Shown piece after piece: positions 53,812 through 62,457 of a stretch of 64,000 bases of DNA; position 1 is the stretch's first letter; every line of letters starts with the position of its first letter. Source of the stretch: an uncultured Bacteroidaceae bacterium (GTDB taxonomy: Bacteria > Bacteroidota > Bacteroidia > Bacteroidales > Bacteroidaceae); contig CALULY010000006.1 of NCBI GenBank assembly GCA_944321635.1, positions 62,001 to 126,000 on the forward strand, in the 5' to 3' direction. The notes beneath the pieces were generated by a model. It made no database searches. It saw nothing but the letters and a program-made list of their open reading frames with translations, and was not told the DNA's origin. A program made the position numbers and the translations under genes.

Positions 53812-55560
53812 TCAATCATTGTCTTGCCAGTCACGGTCTTTTCTGCGGTCGTACCTGCCGTTGTCCTTGCGGTCTCCGCCTCTGCCGAATCCACGCTCGC
53901 GGTCATTGCCGCGTCCTCTCCGCTCGTCGCGCCTGTCGCGGTTGCCGAAACCCCGCCTGTCATCGTCCCTGTCTCCACGGAAGTCCCTGCGTGGTCTGTC
54001 ATCCCTGCGCTCGTCGCGTCTGCCACGGTCTCCGAACCCCCGCCTGTCATCGTCCCTGTCTCCACGGAAGTCCCTGCGCGGTCTGTCATCCCTGCGCTCA
54101 TCGCGCCTGCCACGGTCTCCGAAACCTCGCCTGTCATCGTCCCTGTCCCCACGGAAGTCCCTGCGCGGTCTGTCGTCTCTGCGCTCGTCGCGCCTGCCAC
54201 GGTCTCCGAAACCTCGCCTGTCATCGTCCCTGTCTCCACGGAAGTCCTTGCGCGGTCTGTCATCCCTGCGCTCGTCGCGCCTGTCGCGGTTGCCGAATCC
54301 GCGTCGTTCCTCCTTGTCGTCATTGCGCCAGGATGGACGCTCACGGTCGCGGCGGTCATCGTCACGCCCTCCTTGGGCGGCAATTACGGCCTTGTAGTCG
54401 TTGTATTTTCCGCTGAATGTCTCGTACTTTTTGAACTTGCATTCCAATGCTCCGTTGTACAGGTCTATTGTTTCCGAGCTTTTCAGTCCCACGGTGTCGA
54501 AGGCTTCTTCCGAGCTTGAGATTATCCACGCCGTGTTGCCCGTGAATTTATGTTTGAGCCTCTCGCCGATGCAGGCATAGAGGTCGCCGAGGTCTTTGAA
54601 CGTCAGCCGCTCGCCGTAGGGAGGGTTTGTCACCATGATTGCTTTCCCGCCCTGCCAGTCAAAGTCCTTGATGTCCTGTATGTTCGTTATTATGTCCTTG
54701 GACACGCCTGCCGCCTTGATGTTGCTCCTGGTGGTGGCGATGGCAACGGGGTCTATGTCGTAGGCATATATCTTATGCTCGAAGTCCCTTTCCTGGGAGT
54801 CGTCGTTGAATATCTCCTCGAAAAGGCCTGCATCAAAGTCCGCCCACCTCTCAAAGGCGTAGTGCTGGCGGAAGACACCCGGGGCGATGTTCCTCGCGAT
54901 AAGCGCGGCTTCGATGGGAATCGTGCCCGACCCGCACATGGGGTCAACGAAGTCGCAGTCGCCGTCCCAGCCCGTCATCATGATCATCCCCGCTGCCAGC
55001 ACTTCGTTTATCGGTGCTTTGACTGAGCCTTGGCGGTATCCTCTCTTGTGCAGCGACTCACCCGAGCTGTCGAGGGACAGGGTGCATTCGTCGTCGGATA
55101 TGTGGATGTTGAGGTAGATGTCTGGATTGCTCAGCTTGACCGACGGGCGTTTGCCGTACTTGCGTGTGAAGTAGTCGGCGATGGCATCCTTGACGCGGTA
55201 GGTGACAAACATTGAGTGGCGGAACATCTCGCTGTAAACAGTCGCGTCCACGGCGAATGACGTGTCGAGGCTCAGGTAGTCCTCCCAGTTGAGTTCAGAC
55301 ACTTTGGCATAAACCTCGTCGGCATTGACTGCCTTGAATTGCATGATGGGCTTGAGTATCCTCACCGCTGTGCGCAGGCAGAAGTTGGCTTTGTACAGGA
55401 TGCGTTTGTCGCCAGTGAAGGCCACAACGCGCTTGCCCGTCCTTATGTTGCTTGCTCCGATCGTTTCCAGTTCCCGTGCGAGGACTTGCTCCAGTCCTTT
55501 GAATGTTTTGGCAATCAACTCCATCTGTCCTTCGTTGCCCATGTTGTCTGTCTGATTCAT
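53812..55560 (-). CDS. THUMP-domain RNA methyltransferase with RD-rich tail (RlmL/RlmK-L N-half type)
   Basis: This 582-residue protein has a THUMP domain (about 60-175) followed by a UPF0020-type methyltransferase with DPMCGSGTIPIEAA (206-219) and the N6-specific motif NPPYGERL (312-319). This is the RlmL architecture that makes m2G2445 in 23S rRNA; the RlmK half is absent, as usual in Bacteroidetes. From about residue 398 a 185-residue tail is almost only Arg, Asp, Gly and Phe, with a near-identical 29-residue unit (RRGFGDRGRRDERRDDRPRR then nine more residues) repeated four times. The tail is probably disordered and RNA-binding, like RGG/RD tails of DEAD-box helicases. A -7 promoter element lies upstream at 55580. 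Confidence 0.85.
   Translation of the reverse strand: MNQTDNMGNEGQMELIAKTFKGLEQVLARELETIGASNIRTGKRVVAFTGDKRILYKANFCLRTAVRILKPIMQFKAVNADEVYAKVSELNWEDYLSLDTSFAVDATVYSEMFRHSMFVTYRVKDAIADYFTRKYGKRPSVKLSNPDIYLNIHISDDECTLSLDSSGESLHKRGYRQGSVKAPINEVLAAGMIMMTGWDGDCDFVDPMCGSGTIPIEAALIARNIAPGVFRQHYAFERWADFDAGLFEEIFNDDSQERDFEHKIYAYDIDPVAIATTRSNIKAAGVSKDIITNIQDIKDFDWQGGKAIMVTNPPYGERLTFKDLGDLYACIGERLKHKFTGNTAWIISSSEEAFDTVGLKSSETIDLYNGALECKFKKYETFSGKYNDYKAVIAAQGGRDDDRRDRERPSWRNDDKEERRGFGNRDRRDERRDDRPRKDFRGDRDDDRRGFGDRGRRDERRDDRPRRDFRGDRDDDRRGFGDRGRRDERRDDRPRRDFRGDRDDDRRGFGDRGRRDERRDDRPRRDFRGDRDDDRRGFGNRDRRDERRGRGNDRERGFGRGGDRKDNGRYDRRKDRDWQDND
53921..54300. repeat. 87-bp coding tandem repeat in the methyltransferase tail
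   Basis: Four nearly identical 87-bp units, in register at 53978, 54065, 54152 and 54239, with partial units at both ends, encode the 29-residue RD/RGG repeat of the methyltransferase. Most differences are silent, implying recent expansion or gene-conversion-like homogenisation. Confidence 0.9.
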
Positions 55561-55579
55561 TAAAATGCGTTATTTCGTG

Positions 55580-55587
55580 CAAAGATA
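55580..55587 (-). promoter_or_regulatory. Candidate -7 promoter element of the methyltransferase gene
   Basis: On the minus strand TATCTTTG followed by C matches TAnnTTTG and lies 19 bp upstream of the annotated start at 55560, so the true start may be one of the Met codons at 55542 or 55524. Confidence 0.5.
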
Positions 55588-55734
55588 AGTAATTGGCATT
55601 AGATATTCGTGCCTGCGTGTTGCATATTGACCCGTGCCAAATGCTTGCCCCGCTGTCTTTTGTGCCAAGGTGCGGCGTGCAGGGTGGGGTGGCGGCGGCG
55701 CGGCGGGCTGTCCTTTGGCCATCGTCAAATGATG

Positions 55735-55774
55735 TCGCGGGGGATGCTCCTTTGCCGGAGAGCATTCCCCGCGA
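55735..55774 (-). terminator. Hairpin after lpdA
   Basis: A 15-bp stem with one G-U pair (arms 55735-55749 and 55760-55774) lies 45 bp past the stop of the minus-strand lpdA gene at 55820. No strong U tract follows. Confidence 0.5.
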
Positions 55775-55819
55775 TTGTTTGTGACCTTTGCGCCGCTTGA
55801 GCAGGGCGAGGGGTTGGGG

Positions 55820-57190
55820 TCAGGAGACGGCTTCTTTGAATATCTCAGAGACAGTGGGGTGGGGGAAGACCGTCCGCGCCCATTGTTCCGCCGTCAATCC
55901 GAGTGTGATGGCCATGGCGGCCAGCGTTATAATCTCTGATGCAGGGTTGCCCAGGACGTGCGCCCCGAGGACTTTGCCGTCGCTGCCCAGGACGACTTTG
56001 CCGTCGCTGCCCAGGACGACTTTGCAGATGCCGTTGACACCTTCGTTCTCGGCTACGAACCGTCCTGAGAACGCCATCGGGAGCTTCACTTCGCGGCATT
56101 GGATGCCTGCGGCTGCGGCTTGCGCTGCTGTCATGCCAACGCTTGCCACTTCGGGATTGGTATATACGACCCCGGGGATTGCAGCGTATGACATCTCGTC
56201 GTCGATGCCGAGTATGTGGTTGACTGCCACCTCTGCTTCACGGACGGCAGTGTGGGCGAGGAGTGAGTTGCCATTCAAGTCCCCGCAGACATACACACCA
56301 TCGACTGAGCTCATCAGATGCTTGTCAACTGCGATGCGCCGCTTGTCGTCGGTGGCGAGGTCGAGGTTTTCGAGCCCGAAGCCCGTGCCCATCGGGCGGC
56401 GGCCAACGCTCATCAGCAGTTTTTCGGCGGTGACTGAGCTTGCGCCGCTGCTTGTCTCGCAATCGACGGTTATGCCTTCGTCGCCGTTCCTCACTGCGGT
56501 GACTCGTGTGCCGGGCATGAATGTGACGCCGCGCTTTGAATATTCGGCACGGAGGGAGGCGGCGATTTCGGCATCGATGGTGCTTAGGATCTCGTCCATC
56601 ATCTCGATTACCGTGACCTTGGTCCCGAGGGTGTTGAAGTAGGCGGCGAACTCCATGCCGATGACACCGCCCCCGACTATCGCGAGCGACTGGGGCAAAG
56701 TCTTGCAGTCCAGTGCGTCGCGGTGCGTCCAGTATGGCACGGTGTCGATGCCGTCTATCGGCGGGACAAATGTGGTCGAGCCCGTGCAGACGATCATCTT
56801 GTCGCAGGCGTAGGTCTGGCCGCCGCACTCGACAGTGTGCTTATCGACTATGTGCGCCTCGCCTGCGACGATTTCGACGTGGGCCTCGGTGAGCCTGGCC
56901 TTTATGCCGAGCACCAGCTTGCGCACCACCTTGCCTTTGCGGGCGACGATCTTGGCGATGTCGGCGGAAACGCCGGATGCCGTCACGCCGTACTTGCCCG
57001 CGTGCAGGGCGTTTGAATAGGTCTTTGCCGAATAGAGTAGCGTCTTTGTCGGTATGCACCCCTCATTGAGGCACACCCCGCCAAGGTTGTTTTTCTCGAA
57101 AAGGACGGTCTTGAGTCCGGCTTTCCCCGCTTTTTCCGCAGCGGTGTAGCCTGCCGGGCCGCCTCCGATGATTGCCAAATCGTAGTTCAT
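55820..57190 (-). CDS. lpdA: Dihydrolipoyl dehydrogenase
   Basis: This 456-residue flavoprotein has the FAD loop IIGGGPAGYTAA (7-18), the redox-active disulfide Cys40/Cys45 in GGVCLNEGCIPTK, a second GGGVIGMEFA loop (about 175-184) for NAD, and the C-terminal His444/Glu449 pair in HPTVSE. It reoxidises lipoamide of 2-oxoacid dehydrogenase or glycine-cleavage complexes. Residues 392-407 hold a perfect tandem copy of an 8-residue segment (VVLGSDGK type) caused by a 24-bp duplication, which lengthens a loop at the start of the dimerisation domain. No E1/E2 genes are adjacent; the PH-domain gene upstream is 18 bp away. Confidence 0.9.
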   Translation of the reverse strand: MNYDLAIIGGGPAGYTAAEKAGKAGLKTVLFEKNNLGGVCLNEGCIPTKTLLYSAKTYSNALHAGKYGVTASGVSADIAKIVARKGKVVRKLVLGIKARLTEAHVEIVAGEAHIVDKHTVECGGQTYACDKMIVCTGSTTFVPPIDGIDTVPYWTHRDALDCKTLPQSLAIVGGGVIGMEFAAYFNTLGTKVTVIEMMDEILSTIDAEIAASLRAEYSKRGVTFMPGTRVTAVRNGDEGITVDCETSSGASSVTAEKLLMSVGRRPMGTGFGLENLDLATDDKRRIAVDKHLMSSVDGVYVCGDLNGNSLLAHTAVREAEVAVNHILGIDDEMSYAAIPGVVYTNPEVASVGMTAAQAAAAGIQCREVKLPMAFSGRFVAENEGVNGICKVVLGSDGKVVLGSDGKVLGAHVLGNPASEIITLAAMAITLGLTAEQWARTVFPHPTVSEIFKEAVS

Positions 57191-57208
57191 GGTATCGTGT
57201 TTTTAAGA

Positions 57209-57631
57209 TCAATGTTCCGACGTTTGCCCCGCTGTGCCGTTTGCCGCCTTGGCCTCGTCCATCCTTTTGGCGAGGCACTCGGTGAACGAGCCGGGGTTTT
57301 CCGGGTTGAGGACGTATGTCGCCCCGTCACATCTGACCTCCACGTTGCCGAGCAACCGCGCAAGACCTTCGCGCTTTCGCACGCTGTCGATGCGTGACAC
57401 CAGCAATGTCTTGTCGCGGAAGAACCGCCCGCGCCGCATGATGAGGACTTGTGACTCGATTGCATATTCGCCTTTCGTCAGTTTGTCCGTGATGAGCAGC
57501 AGGACGACGGCGGCGGGGACGGCGAGTGCTATGAGCTTGTGCCACGCACCGATGACGCACAACGCCGCTATGACGGCATAGGCTGCTTTGTAGCATGGCG
57601 GCAACGCCTCCTTGAATACCCGTTTTTCCAT
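57209..57631 (-). CDS. PH-domain (bPH2-like) membrane protein
   Basis: This 140-residue protein starts at 57631 (MEKRVFKEAL); the longer frame adds 21 residues without support. Two hydrophobic segments (about 14-50) are followed by a small beta domain with YAIESQVLIMRRGRFF, VSRIDSVRKREGL and LLGNVEVRCDGATY, the bacterial pleckstrin-homology pattern. It ends in a hydrophilic helix. Such proteins are common and uncharacterised inner-membrane proteins. It is 18 bp upstream of lpdA and probably in one transcript with it. Confidence 0.7.
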   Translation of the reverse strand: MEKRVFKEALPPCYKAAYAVIAALCVIGAWHKLIALAVPAAVVLLLITDKLTKGEYAIESQVLIMRRGRFFRDKTLLVSRIDSVRKREGLARLLGNVEVRCDGATYVLNPENPGSFTECLAKRMDEAKAANGTAGQTSEH

Positions 57632-57716
57632 CTCTTGTCGTTTGGGCGTTAAAGGTATGCAATTTGGGATAGAATGCAATGCTCTCGACAGCACCTTGCC
57701 GGGTTTTGGTCAAAAG

Positions 57717-57848
57717 CATGGGATGTCGCGGGCAAAAACATTGTATGCTTTGGGTGGAAACATACGATGTTTTTGTGTTTACCATACAATGTTTTTAGCG
57801 GGAGCATACAATGTTTTTTTCACTGACAAACGATGCTTTTCCCGGCAC
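57717..57848. repeat. Family C intergenic array, copy 1 (six 22-bp units)
   Basis: Units begin with CA(T/A) at 57717, 57739, 57761, 57783, 57805 and 57827, a strict 22-bp period. The second unit has the core CATTGTATG preceded by AAAAA, whereas the next three have the inverted core CATACRATG followed by TTTTT, so the array contains units in both orientations. The first and last are degenerate. It lies between the divergent PH-domain and nadB genes. Confidence 0.82.
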
Positions 57849-57906
57849 GGAGGGATGCGACGCGAGATTTGCAGTCAGGCACGGAACAATGCAAGGAGTA
57901 ATTTGT

Positions 57907-57914
57907 TAGTTTTG
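57907..57914 (+). promoter_or_regulatory. Candidate -7 promoter element of nadB
   Basis: TAGTTTTG followed by C matches TAnnTTTG and lies 19 bp upstream of the nadB start codon. No clear -33 element. Confidence 0.5.
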
Positions 57915-57933
57915 CACCACTCAATTCGACATT

Positions 57934-59499
57934 ATGACAAGGAGATATGATTTTTTGGTCATAGGCTCGGGCATCGCGGGTATGAGCTACGCGCTCAAGG
58001 TGGCCGGCCATGGCAAGGTGGCCTTGATATGCAAGACCACGTTGGAAGAGGCTAACACCTACTTTGCTCAAGGTGGTGTCGCCTCGGTCACTAACACTCT
58101 GGTGGACAACTTTGAGAAGCACATCGAGGACACAATGATTGCCGGCGACTACATCAGCGACCGGGCAGCCGTCGAGATGGTAGTCCGCAACGCCCCGTCC
58201 CAGATCCAGGAGCTGATAGGGTGGGGGGTTGACTTCGACAAGGACGAGAGCGGCCACTTCGACTTGCACCGCGAGGGCGGGCACTCCGAGTTCCGCATCC
58301 TCCACCACAAGGACAACACTGGCGCGGAGATACAGGAAAGCCTCATAAAGGCCGTGCGCCGCCACCCCAACATAGACATCTTTGACCACCACTTTGCAAT
58401 CGAGATCATCACTCAGCACCACCTCGGCATCAATGTCACACGGCATACCCCGGGGATTGAATGCTACGGGGCGTACATAATGGACGAGGCAACGGGCCAA
58501 GTAGACAAATGGCTTTCGCGCGTCACCCTGATGGCGACGGGAGGTGTCGGCGCGGTCTACACGACAACAACAAACCCGGTCGTCGCCACGGGTGATGGCA
58601 TCGCCATGGTGTACAGGGCGAAAGGGGCGGTTGCCGACATGGAATTCATCCAATTCCACCCGACAGCCTTCTTCCATCCCGGCGACCGGCCGTCGTTCCT
58701 CATAACCGAGGCGATGCGCGGCTACGGTGCCGTGCTCCGCACAATGGACGGCAAGGAGTTCATGCAGAAGTATGACAAACGCCTGTCCCTTGCCCCGCGC
58801 GACATTGTGGCGCGGGCAATCGACAACGAGATGAAACTGCGCGGCGAAGACCACGTTTATCTCGACGTGACGCACAAGGACGCGGAGGAGACAAAGAGGC
58901 ACTTCCCCAACATCTACGAGAAGTGTTTGTCCTACGGGATTGATATAACACGGGACTACATACCCGTAGCTCCCGCCGCCCACTACCTTTGCGGCGGCAT
59001 AAAAGTCGATTTGAACGGCGAGTCGTCAATCCACCGTCTCTACGCCGTGGGCGAATGTTCCTGCACCGGCTTGCACGGCGGCAACCGTTTGGCTTCAAAC
59101 TCCCTCATCGAGGCGGTCGTCTATGCCGATGCCGCCGCCAAACATTCGCTGGCAAACCTCCCGGCCTATTCGTACCAAGAGGACGTTCCAGACTGGAACG
59201 ACGAGGGGACTATCCACCAGGAAGAAATGGTGCTGACGACGCAAAGTATGCGCGAGGTCAACCAAATCATGAGCACCTACGTCGGCATAGTCCGCTCCAA
59301 CCTGCGCCTTAAGAGGGCTTGGAACAGGCTCGACCTCCTGTATCGCGAGACTGAGGAACTGTTTAAATGCAGCAAAGTCTCAAGGACGATATGCGAGTTG
59401 AGGAACGTCATCAACGTGGCATACCTCATCACCAAGCAGGCCATGGAACGCAAGGAGAGCAGGGGTCTGCACTACAACGTCGATTACCCGCACAAATGA
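57934..59499 (+). CDS. nadB: L-aspartate oxidase
   Basis: This 521-residue flavoprotein has the FAD loop GSGIAG (11-16), the TYFAQGGVASV signature (about 42-52), HREGGHSEFRILH (about 112-124), MATGGVGAVYTTTTNP and FIQFHPTAF, with ECSCTGLHGGNRLASNSL near the C-terminal third. It oxidises aspartate to iminoaspartate, the substrate of NadA. The closely related fumarate reductase and succinate dehydrogenase flavoproteins lack the GGNRLASNSL arrangement. nadA is 17 kb away with its own control region. The glycosyltransferase gene follows after 4 bp. Confidence 0.94.
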   Translation: MTRRYDFLVIGSGIAGMSYALKVAGHGKVALICKTTLEEANTYFAQGGVASVTNTLVDNFEKHIEDTMIAGDYISDRAAVEMVVRNAPSQIQELIGWGVDFDKDESGHFDLHREGGHSEFRILHHKDNTGAEIQESLIKAVRRHPNIDIFDHHFAIEIITQHHLGINVTRHTPGIECYGAYIMDEATGQVDKWLSRVTLMATGGVGAVYTTTTNPVVATGDGIAMVYRAKGAVADMEFIQFHPTAFFHPGDRPSFLITEAMRGYGAVLRTMDGKEFMQKYDKRLSLAPRDIVARAIDNEMKLRGEDHVYLDVTHKDAEETKRHFPNIYEKCLSYGIDITRDYIPVAPAAHYLCGGIKVDLNGESSIHRLYAVGECSCTGLHGGNRLASNSLIEAVVYADAAAKHSLANLPAYSYQEDVPDWNDEGTIHQEEMVLTTQSMREVNQIMSTYVGIVRSNLRLKRAWNRLDLLYRETEELFKCSKVSRTICELRNVINVAYLITKQAMERKESRGLHYNVDYPHK

Positions 59500-59503
59500 G
59501 GCG

Positions 59504-60616
59504 ATGGCCCGGGTAGTCGTCTCTGTTACCAATGACCTTGTGGGCGACAGGCGCGTTGCCAAGGTGTGCGCCTCGTTGCATTCCGCAGGGCATGATGTGT
59601 TGTTGCTCGGGTGCATAAAGGGACGTACTGCCGGAATCGAGAGACCCTACCGCGTGCGGCGCATGAAGATGCTGGCGCGGAAGGGTTTCCTTTTTTACAT
59701 GGAGTTCAACGTGCGGCTGTTTTTCATCCTGCTCTTCACGCGCAAGGATGCCTTGTTGTGCAACGACACGGACGCCCTCGCGGCCAATTATGCCGCATCC
59801 GTCGTGTGCCGGTGCCCGTTGGTCTTTGACGCGCATGAGTTGTTCCCAGAGGTTCCTGAGCTTGTCGGGAGGCGTTTCGTCAAGTGGTTTTGGACGAGAC
59901 TTGAGGACTTCATCTTCCCGAGGCTGAGACATTGCTACACTGTCTGCCAATCGATTGCCGACTACTACGCCGAGCGTTACGGCATCAGGATGGGTGTCGT
60001 GCGCAACATCCCCGTGATGTCCGCGCCGCGACTCCCTGCCCGACTGCCCGGTCCAGTGCCTGAAGGGAAGCGGATGATACTCTATCAAGGCGCGGTCAAC
60101 GTGGGGCGCGGGCTGGAATGGGCTATCCCGGCGATGCGATGGCTGGACGATTGCGTGCTTGTCATCTGTGGCAACGGCGACTTGCTGGAAGAGATGCAGG
60201 CGTTGGCAGTGAGTGAAGGCGTGGCGGGGCGCGTCGTTTTCACCGGACGCATACCGGCCGAAGAGCTCGATGCCTACACCGTGCAGGCCGATGTGGGGCT
60301 TGTGTTGCTCGACAATCTGGGGCTTAGTTACTACTACTCGCTGCCCAACCGCATATTTGATTTCATGAAGTTCGGCGTACCGGTGCTTGCCACCGACTTC
60401 CCCGAGATACGCCGCGTGGTCGATGGTTGCAGGTCGGGCATCCTCACGTCAACACATTCGCCCGAGGAGATAGCACGTCTCATCCGCGAGATGCTGGCAG
60501 AGTGGGGGACACCCGCCGCCAAGGAGCGCCTAAGGTCGCAAGCATCCCGTTTTGACTGGCGGGAAGAGGCCAAGGTTGTCCTTGCCACCGTGGATGACGC
60601 ATTGAAACAAAAATGA
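59504..60616 (+). CDS. GT4-like glycosyltransferase
   Basis: This 370-residue protein has a GT-B fold: an N-terminal half starting VVVSVTNDLVGDRRV, and a C-terminal donor-binding half with LYQGAVNVGRGLEWA (about 193-207), VFTGRIPAEEL and the E-x7-E-like region FDFMKFGVPVLATDFPEI. This fits family GT4 retaining transferases of surface polysaccharide or glycolipid synthesis. No membrane span or other polysaccharide genes are near, so the acceptor is unknown. Being 4 bp after nadB, it is probably co-transcribed with it, an unexpected pairing. Confidence 0.82.
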   Translation: MARVVVSVTNDLVGDRRVAKVCASLHSAGHDVLLLGCIKGRTAGIERPYRVRRMKMLARKGFLFYMEFNVRLFFILLFTRKDALLCNDTDALAANYAASVVCRCPLVFDAHELFPEVPELVGRRFVKWFWTRLEDFIFPRLRHCYTVCQSIADYYAERYGIRMGVVRNIPVMSAPRLPARLPGPVPEGKRMILYQGAVNVGRGLEWAIPAMRWLDDCVLVICGNGDLLEEMQALAVSEGVAGRVVFTGRIPAEELDAYTVQADVGLVLLDNLGLSYYYSLPNRIFDFMKFGVPVLATDFPEIRRVVDGCRSGILTSTHSPEEIARLIREMLAEWGTPAAKERLRSQASRFDWREEAKVVLATVDDALKQK

Positions 60617-60661
60617 AACATCATGCCCCTTTGCGCCCCCAAATTGGGATGGTGCGCCGCA

Positions 60662-60688
60662 CGTTTAACGGTAATTGGAATATATTTG
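60662..60688 (+). promoter_or_regulatory. Candidate promoter of the GH3-family gene
   Basis: TATATTTG (60681-60688) is a -7 match 24 bp upstream of the start codon, with a GTTTAACG segment about 18 bp further upstream as a possible -33 element. This is the best-formed promoter in the window. Confidence 0.55.
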
Positions 60689-60712
60689 CAGCACAAAACA
60701 ATTAGTTAGACC

Positions 60713-62227
60713 ATGAGTTTGACCGACATATCACGCTTCTTCCTCGGCAAAAGGTTGAAGGATTTCGAACTTTACGCCTCACAACCCGAGGCGGTACAAC
60801 AAAAGGTGTTGCGGCGGTTGCTCAACGATGCGGCGCATACCACCTGGGGGTGCGAGCATGGATATGCCTCCATCAAGTCCTACACAGACTATGCAGCGGC
60901 TGTCCCCTTGCAGACCTACGACGACTTGAAACCCTACATCGACCGCATGAGGAACGGTGAAGACAACCTCCTCTGGCATAGCAAGGTCAAGTGGTACGCC
61001 CAGTCTTCGGGGACGACCAACGACAAGAGCAAGTATATCCCCGTGACCAGCGAGGGGCTGGATGACACCCATTATCGAGGAGGGGCGGACTGTGTGGCCA
61101 TTTACTTGGGAATGAATCCCTCAAGTCGTTTCTTCTCGGGCAAGGGACTAATCCTTGGCGGCAGCTTCAACGAGCAGCCCAATCCCGACGGGAGCAGGGT
61201 GGGGGACTTGTCTGCGGTGCTCATGCAGAACATCAACCCGGTGGTCAACTTCTTCCGTGTCCCGTCCAAGGAGGTGGCATTGATGCGTGAATGGGAGGGC
61301 AAGATAGAAGCCCTCGCCCGCGACACCGCCCATGTCAACGTGACAAACCTGTCGGGAGTGCCGTCATGGATGCTTGTGGTCCTCAAGCGCGTGCTTGACA
61401 TCACGGGCAAGCAAAGCATCGACGAGGTCTGGCCCAACGTCGAAGTCTTCTTCCACGGCGGTGTCAGCTTCGCCCCCTACCGTAGCCAGTACAAGGAGCT
61501 TATAAAGTCCGACCGGATGCATTACGTCGAAACCTACAATGCCTCCGAGGGCTTCTTTGGCATACAAAACGACTTGTCCGACCCGTCGATGATGCTGATG
61601 ATCGACTACGGCGTGTTCTACGAGTTCGTGCCTATGGCCGAATTTGGCAAACCTAACGCCCGTGCCGTCAGTCTCACCGACATTGAGCTGGGGAAAAACT
61701 ATGCCATGCTCATCTCCACGTCGTGCGGTTTGTGGCGTTATGTCATAGGTGACACGGTGATGTTCACCTCCAAATCGCCATATAAGTTCCGCATAACGGG
61801 CCGCACCAAGCATTTCATCAACGCATTCGGTGAGGAGCTGATCGTGGACAATGCCGAGAAGGGGCTTGCACGTGCCTGTGCCGAGACCGGTGCCAAGGTG
61901 CTTGACTACTCGGCCGCCCCGGTCTATATGGACGAGCATGGCAAGTGCCGCCACCAGTGGTTGATTGAGTTCGCCGTCATGCCCGACAGCGTGGAGCATT
62001 TTGCCGAAGTGCTGGACAAGACATTGAAGGACGTGAACTCCGACTACGAGGCGAAGAGGTCCAAGGACATCGCCCTGCAACGCCTCGAGGTGGTGGTCGC
62101 GCGCCCCGGACTGTTCAACGATTGGCTTAAGGCCAAGGGGAAACTCGGGGGGCAGCACAAGGTGCCGCGCCTGAGCAACACCCGCGACATCATCGAGGAG
62201 ATGCTGGCCTTCAACGCCAGGGGCTGA
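60713..62227 (+). CDS. GH3 auxin-responsive-promoter family protein
   Basis: This 504-residue protein has the GH3-type adenylating-enzyme motifs WYAQSSGTTNDKSKYIPVT (about 95-113, the phosphate loop SSGTT), YNASEGFFGIQ (about 272-282) and YRFRITGR-like YKFRITGRTKHFINAFGEEL (about 356-375). Plant homologues join amino acids to jasmonate or auxin. Bacteroidetes members are widespread but their acyl and amine substrates are unknown. The length is slightly below plant GH3 (about 580-610) and typical of bacterial forms. Array C2 begins 15 bp after its stop codon. Confidence 0.88.
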   Translation: MSLTDISRFFLGKRLKDFELYASQPEAVQQKVLRRLLNDAAHTTWGCEHGYASIKSYTDYAAAVPLQTYDDLKPYIDRMRNGEDNLLWHSKVKWYAQSSGTTNDKSKYIPVTSEGLDDTHYRGGADCVAIYLGMNPSSRFFSGKGLILGGSFNEQPNPDGSRVGDLSAVLMQNINPVVNFFRVPSKEVALMREWEGKIEALARDTAHVNVTNLSGVPSWMLVVLKRVLDITGKQSIDEVWPNVEVFFHGGVSFAPYRSQYKELIKSDRMHYVETYNASEGFFGIQNDLSDPSMMLMIDYGVFYEFVPMAEFGKPNARAVSLTDIELGKNYAMLISTSCGLWRYVIGDTVMFTSKSPYKFRITGRTKHFINAFGEELIVDNAEKGLARACAETGAKVLDYSAAPVYMDEHGKCRHQWLIEFAVMPDSVEHFAEVLDKTLKDVNSDYEAKRSKDIALQRLEVVVARPGLFNDWLKAKGKLGGQHKVPRLSNTRDIIEEMLAFNARG

Positions 62228-62242
62228 GGCCGTTGCCAATGC

Positions 62243-62330
62243 CATCGTATGCTACTGGCAAAAACATACTACCCAACGGGCGAAAACATAGTATGCTATG
62301 CCCGAAATCATCGTATGTAAATGGCGGGAA
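62243..62330. repeat. Family C intergenic array, copy 2 (four 22-bp units)
   Basis: Units start at 62243, 62265, 62287 and 62309 with the form CATCGTATGC followed by an 8-bp variable part and GGCAAAAA or a close variant. In the third unit the core is CATAGTATG. The array lies between the convergent GH3 and leucine-rich-repeat genes, just before the terminator hairpin. Confidence 0.85.
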
Positions 62331-62370
62331 CAACACACGCAAATCCCCGCATCACCGATAGCCGATTGGC

Positions 62371-62406
62371 ACAGAGGGGTGGAGACCACAGTCTCCACCC
62401 CTCTGT
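62371..62406. terminator. Perfect 16-bp terminator hairpin between convergent genes
   Basis: The arms 62371-62386 (ACAGAGGGGTGGAGAC) and 62391-62406 are perfectly complementary around CACA. It lies 143 bp after the GH3-family gene and 51 bp past the stop of the minus-strand repeat protein. No long U tract on either side. Confidence 0.7.
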
Positions 62407-62457
62407 GTTGTCTGTCAGCCCGCTTGCCACAGACGCGGCAGGTGGTCATTGCATCCG

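Noticed and set aside
57820-58983. 387-codon minus-strand frame opposite nadB
   Set aside because: Antisense to all conserved NadB motifs; no independent start context or homology-like pattern.
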